Source: JBBIND01 sp037444075 (GTDB taxonomy: Bacteria > Acidobacteriota > Terriglobia > Bryobacterales > Bryobacteraceae). From it: 64,000 bases of DNA. Below are positions 28,587-36,309 of this stretch, piece by piece. Location of the stretch: positions 16,435-80,434 of the forward strand of contig JBBIND010000007.1 in NCBI GenBank assembly GCA_037444075.1. Direction: 5' to 3'. Below the pieces are notes generated by a model. It made no database searches. It had not been told where the DNA came from and was given only the letters and a program-made list of their open reading frames with translations. How positions within the stretch are numbered: the first letter of the stretch is position 1; each line of letters starts with the position of its first letter. The translations under genes were made by a program, and so were the position numbers.

Positions 28587-29915
28587 ATGACCAATCCGAC
28601 AAAAAACTCCGAAACACTCACAATTACAGACAGCCGAACAGGCAAAACCTATACCCTGCCCATGGTGGAGGACAACGTCCGCGCCATGGACCTGCGGCAG
28701 ATCAAGAAGGACGAAGAGGACTTCGGCGTCATGAGCTATGACCCGGCGTTCCTGAACACTGCTTCCTGCCGCAGCTCGATCACCTATATCGACGGCGACA
28801 AGGGCATTCTGCGTTATCGCGGCTACCCCATTGAGGAGTTGGCCGAGAACTGCAGTTTCCTGGAAGTGGCTTACCTGCTGCTGAACGGGGAATTGCCCAC
28901 TGAAGACCAGCTCAATGAGTGGGTGGACGTTGTCACCCACCATACGATGATCCACGAGAACGTGAAGAAGTTCATGGAGGGCTTCCATCACGACGCGCAC
29001 CCCATGGGCATGTTCATCAGCACGGTGGCAGCCCTGTCGACGTTCTACCGCGACGCGCGCAGCGTGCGGGACGCGGAAGCCCGGAAACTGCAGATTGCCA
29101 GGCTGGTGGGCAAGGTTCCGACCATCGCTGCCTATTCTTACCGTCACGGACTGGGGCAACCCTATGTTTACCCGGACAATGACCTTCCCTACACGGCGAA
29201 CTTCATGAACATGCTGTGGAGGAAGGTGGAGCCGAAGTACACGGCGAACCCGGTGCTGGCCCGCGCGCTGGACATTCTGTTCATCCTGCACGCCGACCAC
29301 GAGCAGAATTGCAGCACCAACACCATGCGTTGCGTGGGCAGTTCCGAGGCCGATCCGTTCGTCTCCGTGGCCGCCGCCGCCGCCGCCCTGTCCGGCCCTC
29401 TGCACGGCGGGGCTAACGAGGAAGTTCTCAAGATGCTGGCCGAAATCGGCTCCAAGAAGAACATTCCAGCTTACATCGAGCGCGTGAAGTCGGGTGAGCT
29501 GAAACTCATGGGATTCGGCCACCGGATCTACAAGAACTACGACCCGCGCGCGAGGATCATCAAGTGGGCCGCCGAGCAGGTCTTCGAAGTGACCGGACGC
29601 AATGAACTCCTGGACATTGCCGTCGAACTGGAGCGCATTGCCCTGGAAGACGAATACTTCGTCAAGCGGAAGCTGTACCCCAACGTGGACTTCTACAGCG
29701 GCATCATCTATCAGGCCATGGGCTTCACGCCGGCCGTCTTTACGGTGCTGTTCGCCATTCCGCGCACCGTCGGCTGGCTGGCGCAATGGCAGGAGATGCT
29801 GGAGGACAAAGAACAGAAGATCGCCCGTCCGCGGCAGGTCTATACCGGCCACGACGAGCGCAAGTTTGTTCCCATGGACAAACGCACCGCTCAAACGAAA
29901 GGCGCGGCTACTTAG
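28587..29915 (+). CDS. gltA: Citrate synthase
   Basis: Condenses oxaloacetate and acetyl-CoA to citrate, first step of the TCA cycle. The 442-residue product has an N-terminal DSRTGKTYTLPMVEDNVRAM domain, DKGILRYRGYPIEELAE, and the catalytic residues in SGPLHGGANEEVL (His), MGFGHRIYKNYDPRA (His) and NVDFYSGIIYQAMG (Asp). This is the long, type-II-like form with an N-terminal beta domain. AAGGAG lies 9 nt before the ATG. Divergent from icd-mdh. Confidence 0.97.
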   Translation: MTNPTKNSETLTITDSRTGKTYTLPMVEDNVRAMDLRQIKKDEEDFGVMSYDPAFLNTASCRSSITYIDGDKGILRYRGYPIEELAENCSFLEVAYLLLNGELPTEDQLNEWVDVVTHHTMIHENVKKFMEGFHHDAHPMGMFISTVAALSTFYRDARSVRDAEARKLQIARLVGKVPTIAAYSYRHGLGQPYVYPDNDLPYTANFMNMLWRKVEPKYTANPVLARALDILFILHADHEQNCSTNTMRCVGSSEADPFVSVAAAAAALSGPLHGGANEEVLKMLAEIGSKKNIPAYIERVKSGELKLMGFGHRIYKNYDPRARIIKWAAEQVFEVTGRNELLDIAVELERIALEDEYFVKRKLYPNVDFYSGIIYQAMGFTPAVFTVLFAIPRTVGWLAQWQEMLEDKEQKIARPRQVYTGHDERKFVPMDKRTAQTKGAAT

Positions 29916-29924
29916 AAACGGGCT

Positions 29925-29953
29925 GCCGGGGTGGCAGGCGAAGCCGCCCCGGC
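29925..29953 (+). terminator. Hairpin after gltA, possible terminator
   Basis: An 11-pair stem (29925-29935 with 29943-29953, one G-U) and a 7-nt loop begin 10 nt after the gltA stop. There is no T-run after it, so intrinsic termination is uncertain. Confidence 0.4.
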
Positions 29954-29985
29954 GCTTCTCAGAACTTCACTCTTCGAGACGGGAC

Positions 29986-29991
29986 TAAAAT
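29986..29991 (+). promoter_or_regulatory. -10-like hexamer before the S55-type gene
   Basis: TAAAAT ends 6 nt before the GTG at 29998 with no Shine-Dalgarno sequence; consistent with leaderless transcription. Confidence 0.4.
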
Positions 29992-29997
29992 GAAGTT

Positions 29998-31770
29998 GTG
30001 TCCCGCCTGATGCTCCCAGCGTATCTGCTGATTGCGGCCATGGCCGCGGCACAGCCTTTCTTCCCGGTGTCAGAAGTGCGGCCGGGCATGCGCGGCGAGG
30101 GGCGCACAGTCTTCGAGGGCAACCGCATTGAGGCTTTCCAGGCAGAGATCCTGGGTGTGTTGGAGAACATTGGCCCGCGGCAATCTCTGGTACTGGCCCG
30201 GTTGAGCGGGGGGGCGCTGGACCGAACGGGGTTGTTGCAGGGCATGAGCGGCAGCCCGGTGTACGTGGACGGGCGCCTGCTCGGCGCCGTTGCCATGTCC
30301 TTCCCCTTCTCTAAGGAACCCGTGGCTGGCATCAGGCCCATCGAGGAGATGCTCCGCCCGGAGACTGCCGTTACAGTCGCGGGCTTGCCGGCGCGCGCCA
30401 CGTTGCACGCGCACGCCGTAACGGCAGGGTTTGCGCCGCGCGGTTCGTTTGAATCGGCTGGAACCCGGTTGCAGGACATCGCCACGCCCCTCTCGTTCGG
30501 CGGGTTTACGCAGCGCACCATCGAACAGTTTGCGGGGCAATTGCGGCGCATCGGCTTGGAGCCTTTGCAGGGTGTTTCCTCGGGAGGGGAACTGGGCGCG
30601 GCCATGGCGGCGCGGGAGTTGGTGCAGCCGGGAGCGATGATCAGCGTGCAGTTGTTGTCCGGTGACATGAACGTCGGCGCCGACGGCACGGTGACGCACG
30701 TCGAGGGAGACAGAGTGTACGCCTTCGGCCACCGGTTTCTGGCGGTCGGTGAAACCGAACTGCCCTTCGCGCGCGCCGAGGTGATCACGCTGCTGCCGAG
30801 CCTGTCCACATCGTTCAAAATCTCGGCGGCTCGGGAATGGGCCGGCGTCATCACGCGTGACACGAGCGCAGCCGTGAGCGGCCACGTCGGGCGGCAGGCG
30901 ACGCTTGTGCCTGTGACGATCAGCGTGGAAGGGCCCGCCGGCGCGCCTGGTTCGGGCGGGCGAATGGTTTACCGTATGCAGATGGTGCGGGACCGGTTTC
31001 TGTCTCCACTGCTCCTGCAAATGGCGACGTTTTCGGCGATTGACGCCACCGAGCGCATGCTGGGGGCCGGGTCGCTGACGCTCAGCGGGCGGCTCGCCTT
31101 TGAAGGCGGCGCGGAGCCGGTGAGGCTCGACAACATGTATGCCGGCGAAGGCAACGTGCCGATGCAGGCGTCGCTGGGCGCCGCCGTCCCGCTGGCTTAC
31201 GTTCTCCAGAGCGGCTTTGAAGGGCTTCGTTTGAGCGGTGTCGAACTCAACCTCCGGACGTTCAATGAGAAACGGTTGTGGCGCATTGATCAGGCTTGGC
31301 CATCGCGCAGGACGGCGCGCCCGGGGGAGGCGCTGGAACTGACGGTCGTCCTGACTGGCGACAACGGGGTGGAGAGAGTTCACAGGACGAACTACACCGT
31401 GCCGCCGGGAGCGCCGTCGGGCACGTTGAACTTCACGGTGACCGATGGACCGGCAGCGAACTTGAGCGACGTTCAACACCTGGTGCACGGTCCCGCGCGT
31501 TCGGCCGGGCAAGTGGTTTCACTGGTGAACAGCTTGCGCAGCAGCACGGCGGTGTACGTGCGGGTGTGGCGCCCCGAACCGGGCTTCGAAATCCAAGGGC
31601 GCAGTCTGCCGAAGCCGCCGTCGTCGGTCTCGCTTGTACTCAGCCGCTCGCAGACAGCGGTCGGCGGAGCGGCCGCATCGCAGGTTTCCCGAATTGCGGA
31701 ACTGTCGATTGCGGCAGGCGAAGCCGTCGTGACGGGTACGAGGACATTTCAAGTGGAAGTGAAGGAATGA
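29998..31770 (+). CDS. SpoIVB/S55-type secreted peptidase-like protein
   Basis: A 590-residue exported protein. After a signal peptide (about 1-19) comes a domain related to the S55 serine peptidase SpoIVB: FFPVSEVRPGMRGEGRTVFE, then QGMSGSPVYVDGRLLGAVAM (about 80-99, with the likely nucleophile Ser in GMSGSP) and RVYAFGHRFLAVGETELPFA (about 239-258, with the His). The C-terminal half is beta-rich and unrecognised. Acidobacteria have many such proteins though they do not sporulate in the Bacillus manner, so the role is unknown. The GTG start leads directly into the signal peptide; ATG at 30010 is an alternative. Its stop overlaps the start of the next gene. Confidence 0.75.
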   Translation: MSRLMLPAYLLIAAMAAAQPFFPVSEVRPGMRGEGRTVFEGNRIEAFQAEILGVLENIGPRQSLVLARLSGGALDRTGLLQGMSGSPVYVDGRLLGAVAMSFPFSKEPVAGIRPIEEMLRPETAVTVAGLPARATLHAHAVTAGFAPRGSFESAGTRLQDIATPLSFGGFTQRTIEQFAGQLRRIGLEPLQGVSSGGELGAAMAARELVQPGAMISVQLLSGDMNVGADGTVTHVEGDRVYAFGHRFLAVGETELPFARAEVITLLPSLSTSFKISAAREWAGVITRDTSAAVSGHVGRQATLVPVTISVEGPAGAPGSGGRMVYRMQMVRDRFLSPLLLQMATFSAIDATERMLGAGSLTLSGRLAFEGGAEPVRLDNMYAGEGNVPMQASLGAAVPLAYVLQSGFEGLRLSGVELNLRTFNEKRLWRIDQAWPSRRTARPGEALELTVVLTGDNGVERVHRTNYTVPPGAPSGTLNFTVTDGPAANLSDVQHLVHGPARSAGQVVSLVNSLRSSTAVYVRVWRPEPGFEIQGRSLPKPPSSVSLVLSRSQTAVGGAAASQVSRIAELSIAAGEAVVTGTRTFQVEVKE

Positions 31771-34016
31771 TGCGCATTTGGATCCTCGCTTGCGTAGCGG
31801 CGTTGCTGCTGGCATGGGTAGCTCTGGCTGGCGGCGCGACGGCCTGGGAGACGAACACCTATGACGATTTTCAGAAAGGGCGGCTGGCGGGACTGGCGCT
31901 GACGCGTGACGGCCGGCTCCGTCTGGCTCCGAAACTCGAAACCGTTTTCCGGTCCGAAGAACCCGTCATCTGGAGCCTGGTTCAGGCCGCCGACGGCGCT
32001 CTGTTTGCCGGCACCGGGCATCGCGGGCGCCTCTACCGTGTGGATCCTTCCGGCAAGAGTGAGGTGTTCTGGACGGCGGATCAACCGGAGATCTTTGCAT
32101 TGGCTCTTGACCGCCACGGCGCGCTGTTGGCGGCCACCTCGCCGGATGGCAAGGTGTACAAGCTCGAAGGCGGGAAAGCGGCGGAATACTTTGCCCCGGG
32201 AACTCGCTACATCTGGTCTCTGGCTGTGTCGGCGGACGGGTCACTATTCGTAGGCACGGGGGACGAGGGCAAGATCTTCCGGGTGGACCCGCAAGGCAAA
32301 GCCGAACTGTACTACGACACCGGGCAATCGCACGTGACGTGCCTTGCCTTTGACGCCGCCGGGCGCCTGTTGGCGGGCACCGAGCCGAACGGCATCCTGT
32401 ACCGGATTTCCGCACGAGATCAGGCGTTTGTCCTCTACGATGCGGACTTGCCGGAAATCCGGCGCCTGAGAACACAACCTGACGGCACGGTGTACGCGGT
32501 GGCGCTCGGCGGCTCTCTGACCCGCAAGCCGTTGCCCTCGGCGACTCCCGGCACGGCTCCCCAACCGGTGGCGCCCACCGCATCTGTCACCGTTACGGTG
32601 ACCGAGGAGGATCTCGCACAGGGAGGCGTCGAGATCAAACCGAAGGAAGACCCTTCAAGAGCCCCGGCGGCGGTCGCGCCGGCCGCGCCGCCGGCCTCAC
32701 CGCTGTTTGAGATGGCTGGCGTGGAACGGTCCGCGCTTTACAGGATTCACCCGGACAACCTGGTTGAGAAACTCTGGTCGTCGACAGAGGAAAACGCCTT
32801 CGACGTGCTTATCGGTGAGCACGAGACGCTGCTGGCCACGGACCGGCAAGGGCGCATCTATGGGCTCGGCTCGGATCAACGGGTGAGGCTTGTGGCGCAA
32901 ACGGATGAGTCCGAGGCGGTCAGTCTGGTGGCGGTGTCTGGCGGGCTGCTCGTTGCCACCAGCAACATGGGCAGAGTGTTTCGATTGGGGGAGGGATCCG
33001 GCGCGGAGGGAAGCTATGAATCGCTCGTCCACGATGCCGGCGCGGTGGCGAGATGGGGCCAATTGAGTTGGCGCGCGGAATTGCCGGAGGCCAGCCGGCT
33101 GGTGTTCCGCACGCGCTCGGGAAACTCGGCTCGCCCGGACCGCACCTGGAGCGAATGGAGCCAACCGCTGGCGGACGCAGCCGGCAGCGCCGTCAGCAGC
33201 CCGAATGCGCGGTTTATCCAATGGAAAGCCGAATTCGCAGGCAACGGTGGGCGCTCGCCGGAACTGGATTCGGTGCGGCTTGCCTATCTGCCGCAGAACG
33301 CTCCGCCCCGGGTGCTCTCCGTAACAGTCGATGCCCTGTCAGCGCCCCGGCAGGCGCAGAAGGGAGCGCAAGCCGCGCCCGCCGCCTCGCCCTACTCCAT
33401 CACGGTGACCGATACGGGTCAAGCGGGTGCAGCTACCGCCGCGGGAACGGCCACGCAGGCCCTCAGCCGCTTGCTGGAGGAGCAGATACAAATCAGTTGG
33501 CAGGCCGAGGACACGGACGGCGACGAGTTGACCTACTCGGTCTATTTCCGTGGAGACGGCGAGCGCGAGTGGAAACTGCTGAAGAGAGACCTGCGAACGA
33601 ACACGCTCGCCGCGGAAGCCGACGCGTTCGCCGACGGCAGGTACTTCTTCCGCGTGACCGCTTCGGACCGGGCGGCCAACCCTCTGGAAAGCGCGCGCGA
33701 AGCTGAGCATATCAGCGCGCCGGTGTGGATTGACCGCACGCCGCCCACGGTCACGGCCACCGCTTCCGCGCGTAGCGAAAACCAGGTAGAGATCTCGGCA
33801 GAGGCGCGCGACGCGGCTTCTCCGCTCACGCGCTGCGAGTACTCAGTGGACGCCGGCGCCTGGAACCTGGCAGCCGCCGTCGACGGCGTCATCGACGGGC
33901 TCAGCGAGCGCTTCCAGATCCGTTTGGACAACCTGCCCGCCGGCGAGCGCCTGGTTGTCATCCGTGTTTTCGACTCCGCCGGCAACGCGGGTTTGGCGCG
34001 GCTGGTGCTGCGCTGA
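31767..34016 (+). CDS. Secreted beta-propeller protein with fibronectin-like C-terminus
   Basis: A 749-residue exported protein. Signal peptide MMRIWILACVAALLLAWVAL, then repeated propeller blades of about 42 residues with the pattern LFAGTGHRGRLYRVDPSG, LLAATSPDGKVYKLEGG, LFVGTGDEGKIFRVDPQG, LLAGTEPNGILYRIS (about residues 75-245), a Pro/Ala linker (about 275-310), more blades, and a C-terminal region of fibronectin-III/Ig-like modules (from QISWQAEDTDGDELTYSVYF). No catalytic residues are visible. Start overlaps the stop of the S55-type gene (ATGA), so the two are translationally coupled and probably act together outside the cytoplasm. Confidence 0.75.
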   Translation: MMRIWILACVAALLLAWVALAGGATAWETNTYDDFQKGRLAGLALTRDGRLRLAPKLETVFRSEEPVIWSLVQAADGALFAGTGHRGRLYRVDPSGKSEVFWTADQPEIFALALDRHGALLAATSPDGKVYKLEGGKAAEYFAPGTRYIWSLAVSADGSLFVGTGDEGKIFRVDPQGKAELYYDTGQSHVTCLAFDAAGRLLAGTEPNGILYRISARDQAFVLYDADLPEIRRLRTQPDGTVYAVALGGSLTRKPLPSATPGTAPQPVAPTASVTVTVTEEDLAQGGVEIKPKEDPSRAPAAVAPAAPPASPLFEMAGVERSALYRIHPDNLVEKLWSSTEENAFDVLIGEHETLLATDRQGRIYGLGSDQRVRLVAQTDESEAVSLVAVSGGLLVATSNMGRVFRLGEGSGAEGSYESLVHDAGAVARWGQLSWRAELPEASRLVFRTRSGNSARPDRTWSEWSQPLADAAGSAVSSPNARFIQWKAEFAGNGGRSPELDSVRLAYLPQNAPPRVLSVTVDALSAPRQAQKGAQAAPAASPYSITVTDTGQAGAATAAGTATQALSRLLEEQIQISWQAEDTDGDELTYSVYFRGDGEREWKLLKRDLRTNTLAAEADAFADGRYFFRVTASDRAANPLESAREAEHISAPVWIDRTPPTVTATASARSENQVEISAEARDAASPLTRCEYSVDAGAWNLAAAVDGVIDGLSERFQIRLDNLPAGERLVVIRVFDSAGNAGLARLVLR

Positions 34017-34025
34017 AGACCGCTC

Positions 34026-35444
34026 TTAGCCCAACTCGCCCACCCGATGCAACTTCATCAGGTTGGTGGTGCCTGAGCGTCCGATGGGCTGCCCCGCCAC
34101 GAACACGATCGTGTCGTGCTGCTTCAGGCAACCGGTAGCGAGCAGCGTGCGGTCCATGTAAGCCAGCATCTCGTCGGTTGAACGCAGCGGCGGTGTCTGC
34201 CTCGCGCGCACTCCGTAGAGAACCGACAACTGCCGGGCCACGTCAGCTTGCGGCGTGAAGGCGTAAATGGGCACACTGGGGCGGCAGCGGGCCACCAGCC
34301 GCGCGCTGGAGCCGCTTGATGTGAAGACCGCAATGGCGGCCGCTCCCGCGGCAGCCGCGGCACGGTAAGCCGCGCCCGTAAGGATCTCGGCGTAGGTCGG
34401 ATTAGGGCTGGCCGGCAGACCTTGGGAGGACTCCGGACGCGAACGCTCCGCCTCGGCGGCGATGACCGCCATGAGGCGGGCTGCCTCCGCCGGATAAGCG
34501 CCCGTGGAGGTCTCCGCCGAGAGCATCACCGCGTCGGTCCCGTCGTGGATGGCGTTGGCGACATCACTTACTTCGGCGCGAGTGGGCAGCGGATTGCTGA
34601 TCATGGATTCCAGCATCTGCGTGGCCGTGATGACGAAGCGCCCCCGCGCGCGGGCTCGCGCGATGATCGACTTCTGGATAAACGGGACCCTCTCGAGAGC
34701 CATCTCCACGCCAAGATCTCCACGGGCCACCATCACGCCGTCCGATTCTTCCAGAATCTGATCGAGGCTTTCCCACGCCTCGGGCTTTTCGATCTTTGCG
34801 ATGACGGGCAGGCGCGCGTCCTCCCCTTCGAGCGCCATCCGCAAGCGCAGGATATCGTCCCTCCGGCGCACGAAAGAGAGCGCCACCATGTCGATGGTTG
34901 CCTTCAGTGCGGACCGCAAATCGGCAAGATCCTTGCGCGTCAGCGCGGGCGTGCTGACCTGTACGCCCGGCAGGTTGATGCCCTTGCGGTCGCCCACCGG
35001 ACCGCCGCTAACCACGCGGCAGCGCACGGCGACGCCATCCGTCGCCAGGCTTTCCAGGCGCACGGCTCCATCGGCCAACAGGATAGTGTCGCCGGCCTTA
35101 ACGTCGGCGGCGAAGTGGGGATAGCTCGTGGAAGCGCGCTGAGCGTTGCCTTCCACGGTTTCGGTGGTGATGGTGAATTCGGCGCCGGTCTCAAGCACCG
35201 TCCCGCCGCCCTCAAAAGTCCCCAGGCGGATCTTTGGTCCTTGAAGATCCAGGAGGATGCCTGTCTGCGTTCCCGCCAGGCGAGCCTGCTCTCGTACCGC
35301 CGCGATGCGCTCGACGCGCTCCTCTATCGAGCCGTGTGAAGCGTTCAGCCTGAACACGTCCACTCCCGCTGCAATCAGGCCTCTCACGGCTTCAGGCGTG
35401 CTCGTGGCAGGACCCAAGGTGGCGACGATCTTGGTGTTTCTCAT
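34026..35444 (-). CDS. pyk: Pyruvate kinase
   Basis: Converts phosphoenolpyruvate and ADP to pyruvate and ATP, last step of glycolysis. The 472-residue product has MRNTKIVATLGPATSTPEAV, VDVFRLNASHGS, LDLQGPKIRLG, VIAKIEKPEAWESLD (catalytic Lys), MVARGDLGVEMALERVPF, ITATQMLESMI and a full C-terminal domain. Convergent with the propeller gene (9 bp apart) and divergent from uppP across 34 bp. Confidence 0.97.
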   Translation of the reverse strand: MRNTKIVATLGPATSTPEAVRGLIAAGVDVFRLNASHGSIEERVERIAAVREQARLAGTQTGILLDLQGPKIRLGTFEGGGTVLETGAEFTITTETVEGNAQRASTSYPHFAADVKAGDTILLADGAVRLESLATDGVAVRCRVVSGGPVGDRKGINLPGVQVSTPALTRKDLADLRSALKATIDMVALSFVRRRDDILRLRMALEGEDARLPVIAKIEKPEAWESLDQILEESDGVMVARGDLGVEMALERVPFIQKSIIARARARGRFVITATQMLESMISNPLPTRAEVSDVANAIHDGTDAVMLSAETSTGAYPAEAARLMAVIAAEAERSRPESSQGLPASPNPTYAEILTGAAYRAAAAAGAAAIAVFTSSGSSARLVARCRPSVPIYAFTPQADVARQLSVLYGVRARQTPPLRSTDEMLAYMDRTLLATGCLKQHDTIVFVAGQPIGRSGTTNLMKLHRVGELG

Positions 35445-35478
35445 GGCCGTTATGCGCTACGATGGCATCTTTGCCATT

Positions 35479-36309
35479 ATGTCCCTATTGCAGGTTGTGG
35501 TTCTAGCGGTGGTTCAGGGGATCACCGAGTTTCTTCCCATCAGCAGCTCGGCGCACCTGGCCCTTGCTCCCTGGCTGCTGAATTGGCCTGACCAGGGGTT
35601 GGTGTTCGATATCGCGCTGCATTTCGGCACGCTGGCCGCAGTGCTGATTTATTTCTTCCGCGATTGGGTGCAGATTGTGGCTCAGGCGTTCAACGTCAAC
35701 TGGGGCTCCAATGAGGAACTCCACCTCAACCGCCGGCTGCTTTGGCTGCTGGCTGCGGGCTCGGTGCCCATAGCCGTTCTGGGCTACTTCTTCAAGAATC
35801 AAGTTGAGCACGCCTGGCGCAACCCGCTTCAGATTGGCTTCATGCTGGTGGGCGTTGGGCTGCTCATGGGGGTGGCGGACAGAATCGGGAAGTGCCTGCG
35901 CGGAGTCGGCTCCGTCGGCTGGCTGGACACTATGCTTATAGGCCTGGCCCAAGCGATCGCCATCGTGCCGGGAACATCGCGCAGCGGCATCACCATCACG
36001 GCGGGCCTGTTCCGAGGGTTGCGGCGAGAGGCTGCGGCGTGCTTCTCCTTCCTGTTGTCCACGCCCGCCATTGCAGGTGCAGCGCTCATGGCGTTCCTGA
36101 ACCTGCTGGAGCAAGGCGGCGTGCCTCCCGGGATGCGCCTGCCTTTCGTGCTGGGCATTCTCCTGAGCGCGCTGACGGGTTGCCTGGTGATCGGGTTCTT
36201 ACTTCGCTTCCTGCGCAGTCACAGCCTGAAGTTCTTTGTTTACTATCGGGTGATCTTTGGCATAATAATAATTGCCTTGGCTATACTCTTCCGCCAACCG
36301 GCGGAATGA
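35479..36309 (+). CDS. uppP: Undecaprenyl-diphosphatase
   Basis: Integral membrane phosphatase that recycles undecaprenyl pyrophosphate to the lipid carrier for peptidoglycan and surface glycans. The 276-residue product has the family motifs QGITEFLPISSSAHL (10-24) and GTSRSGITITAG, and about eight membrane segments. ATG 35479 is chosen because homologues begin at SLLQ; an in-frame ATG at 35443 overlaps the pyk start codon. The stop overlaps the ftsK start (ATGA), so the pair is coupled, which fits a shared envelope/division role. Confidence 0.95.
   Translation: MSLLQVVVLAVVQGITEFLPISSSAHLALAPWLLNWPDQGLVFDIALHFGTLAAVLIYFFRDWVQIVAQAFNVNWGSNEELHLNRRLLWLLAAGSVPIAVLGYFFKNQVEHAWRNPLQIGFMLVGVGLLMGVADRIGKCLRGVGSVGWLDTMLIGLAQAIAIVPGTSRSGITITAGLFRGLRREAAACFSFLLSTPAIAGAALMAFLNLLEQGGVPPGMRLPFVLGILLSALTGCLVIGFLLRFLRSHSLKFFVYYRVIFGIIIIALAILFRQPAE

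Noticed and set aside
28584..29894. 436-codon open frame antisense to gltA
   Set aside because: Mirror of a secure citrate synthase with biased composition.
31296..31766. N-terminal extension of the beta-propeller gene
   Set aside because: Would lie inside the S55-type gene; the signal peptide begins at 31767.
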